A stretch of DNA of 7,246 nucleotides, taken from assembly GCA_017958705.1 (NCBI GenBank), contig JAGDCE010000188.1, positions 1 to 7,246 of the forward strand. The letters are read 5' to 3'. Source of the DNA: Clostridia bacterium. GTDB lineage: Bacteria; Bacillota; Clostridia; Oscillospirales; CAG-272. Position 1 is the stretch's first letter, and each line of letters begins with the position of its first letter. Both the position numbers and the translations under genes were made by a program. Below, piece after piece: positions 6,738 through 7,246 of this stretch. The notes beneath the pieces were generated by a model. It was not told the DNA's origin, ran no database searches, and saw only the letters and a program-made list of their open reading frames with translations.

Positions 6738-6963
6738 ATCTGCTATGATGAAGACAGTAACGTATGCAATGGAGAGCATCAGCGAGCCGTGTACGGTGTG
6801 AGACGGTAGCCCGCCGCGTACGTGAAAATCACTTCGGAGCAGCGCACCGAAAGGAAACAAGTAGAATGCGCCGTGTCCTCCGCGTCAAGGAGGGGGCATA
6901 TGTTCGTATGTTTATCATAATGTATAACTATGCTCTCATTCTGCGATGAGAGCATTTGTATTT
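6738..6963 (+). promoter_or_regulatory. T-box riboswitch leader, isoleucine-specific, upstream of ileS
   Basis: T-box leaders bind uncharged tRNA and switch a terminator off. The Stem I base pairs 6740-6744 (CTGCT) with 6838-6842. A K-turn-like ATGAT/GG interruption follows, then GAAG (6750-6753) with CTTC (6832-6835). The specifier loop holds AGTAA on its 5' side and GAAAATCA on its 3' side, with ATC at 6828-6830 reading as an Ile codon followed by A. It is capped by ACGTA/TACGT (6760-6764/6819-6823). GAGAG (6772-6776) and GGTGTGAG (6795-6802) match the distal Stem I motifs. AAGTAG at 6859-6864 and Stem III (CCTCC 6877-6881/GGAGG 6889-6893) follow. A possible antiterminator pairs GGGCATA (6894-6900) with TATGCTC (6929-6935), excluding the terminator. 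The canonical TGGNACC is not seen; TGTT at 6901-6904 is the nearest match. Confidence 0.88.
6930..6963 (+). terminator. T-box-controlled intrinsic terminator
   Basis: A perfect 10-bp stem (ATGCTCTCAT 6930-6939 with 6946-6955) around a 6-base loop is followed by TTTGTATTT. It lies just before the ileS ribosome binding site (AAGGAG 6964-6969), which stays outside the hairpin, so control should be by termination and not by occluding the ribosome. Its 5' arm is the strand shared with the proposed antiterminator. Confidence 0.88.
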
Positions 6964-6974
6964 AAGGAGTTATT

Positions 6975-7246
6975 ATGTACAGCAAGGTCGACACGTCACT
7001 TGACTTCGTATCCCGCGAGAAAGCCGTTCAGGATTTCTGGGAACAAAACAAGATATTCGAAAAAAGCCTGAAACTGCGCGAAGGCGCGCCTGATTACACG
7101 TTCTACGACGGACCGCCGACGGCCAACGGCAAGCCGCATATCGGCCACGTCCTTACACGTGTCATAAAGGACATGATCCCGCGTTACAGAACGATGAAGG
7201 GCTATCACGTCCTGCGTAAAGCCGGATGGGATACACACGGTCTGCC
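6975..7246 (+). CDS. ileS: Isoleucyl-tRNA synthetase, N-terminal part (type 2)
   Basis: The first 90 complete codons of a class I aminoacyl-tRNA synthetase that charges tRNA-Ile in the cytoplasm; the gene continues past the window (full proteins are about 1030-1050 residues). The start MYSKVDTSLDFVSREK and the stretch TFYDGPPTANGKPHIGHVLT are typical of clostridial type 2 (eukaryote-like) IleS. The adenylation motif is canonical HIGH (residues 55-58), and GWDTHGLP (84 onward) follows. It is distinct from ValS and LeuS at these sites. AAGGAG at 6964-6969, 5 bases before the ATG, supports the start. The upstream T-box with an ATC specifier agrees independently with isoleucine. Type 2 enzymes as a group are less sensitive to mupirocin; the swapped HXGH variant linked to extreme resistance is not present. 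Confidence 0.96.
   Translation, partial: MYSKVDTSLDFVSREKAVQDFWEQNKIFEKSLKLREGAPDYTFYDGPPTANGKPHIGHVLTRVIKDMIPRYRTMKGYHVLRKAGWDTHGL

Noticed and set aside
6764..6949. Open frame of 61 codons on the + strand inside the ileS leader
   Set aside because: It runs through the T-box structure and its terminator, and lacks a ribosome binding site; the RNA structure explains the sequence better.

Overview
The window looks like chromosomal DNA from an anaerobic Firmicute of the class Clostridia. The evidence is AGGAGG-type ribosome binding sites, TTGACA/TATAAT promoters, a T-box leader in front of an isoleucyl-tRNA synthetase, and a clostridial-type (type 2) IleS N-terminus. G+C is roughly half by eye, with frequent GCG, CGC and ATA codons. 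Every supported gene is on the + strand. I see no mobile element, CRISPR array, tRNA or rRNA.

Region 1 (1-988): the tail of an unrecognised gene overlaps by one base a complete bactofilin-like gene (polymer-forming cytoskeletal protein, nine 17-residue coils plus a YhbE/YhbF-like C-terminus). This ends in a long hairpin that is probably a terminator.

Region 2 (969-6694): a perfect-consensus promoter, partly buried in that hairpin, drives a tightly packed five-gene operon. Its order is ABC exporter A (1030-3303), a DUF1854 protein (3305-3829), ABC exporter B (3843-6098) and two tandem paralogous three-helix membrane proteins (6095-6391, 6404-6694). Gaps range from a 4-base overlap to 13 bases. 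Both ABC proteins are full TMD-NBD half-transporters preceded by a PH-like N-terminal domain and a four-cysteine zinc ribbon. They probably form a heterodimer. The ABC-DUF1854-ABC arrangement resembles one linked elsewhere to cyanophycin metabolism, but no cyanophycin gene is present here and the substrate is unknown. This operon is the best candidate for an undescribed system.

Region 3 (6695-7246): a second perfect-consensus promoter, an isoleucine T-box leader (specifier ATC) ending in a terminator hairpin, and the first 90 codons of ileS. Stem I, the K-turn, the specifier loop, the AGTAG element and Stem III all look normal. The usual TGGNACC of the antiterminator, which reads the tRNA 3' end, is not recognisable, so this T-box may be divergent.
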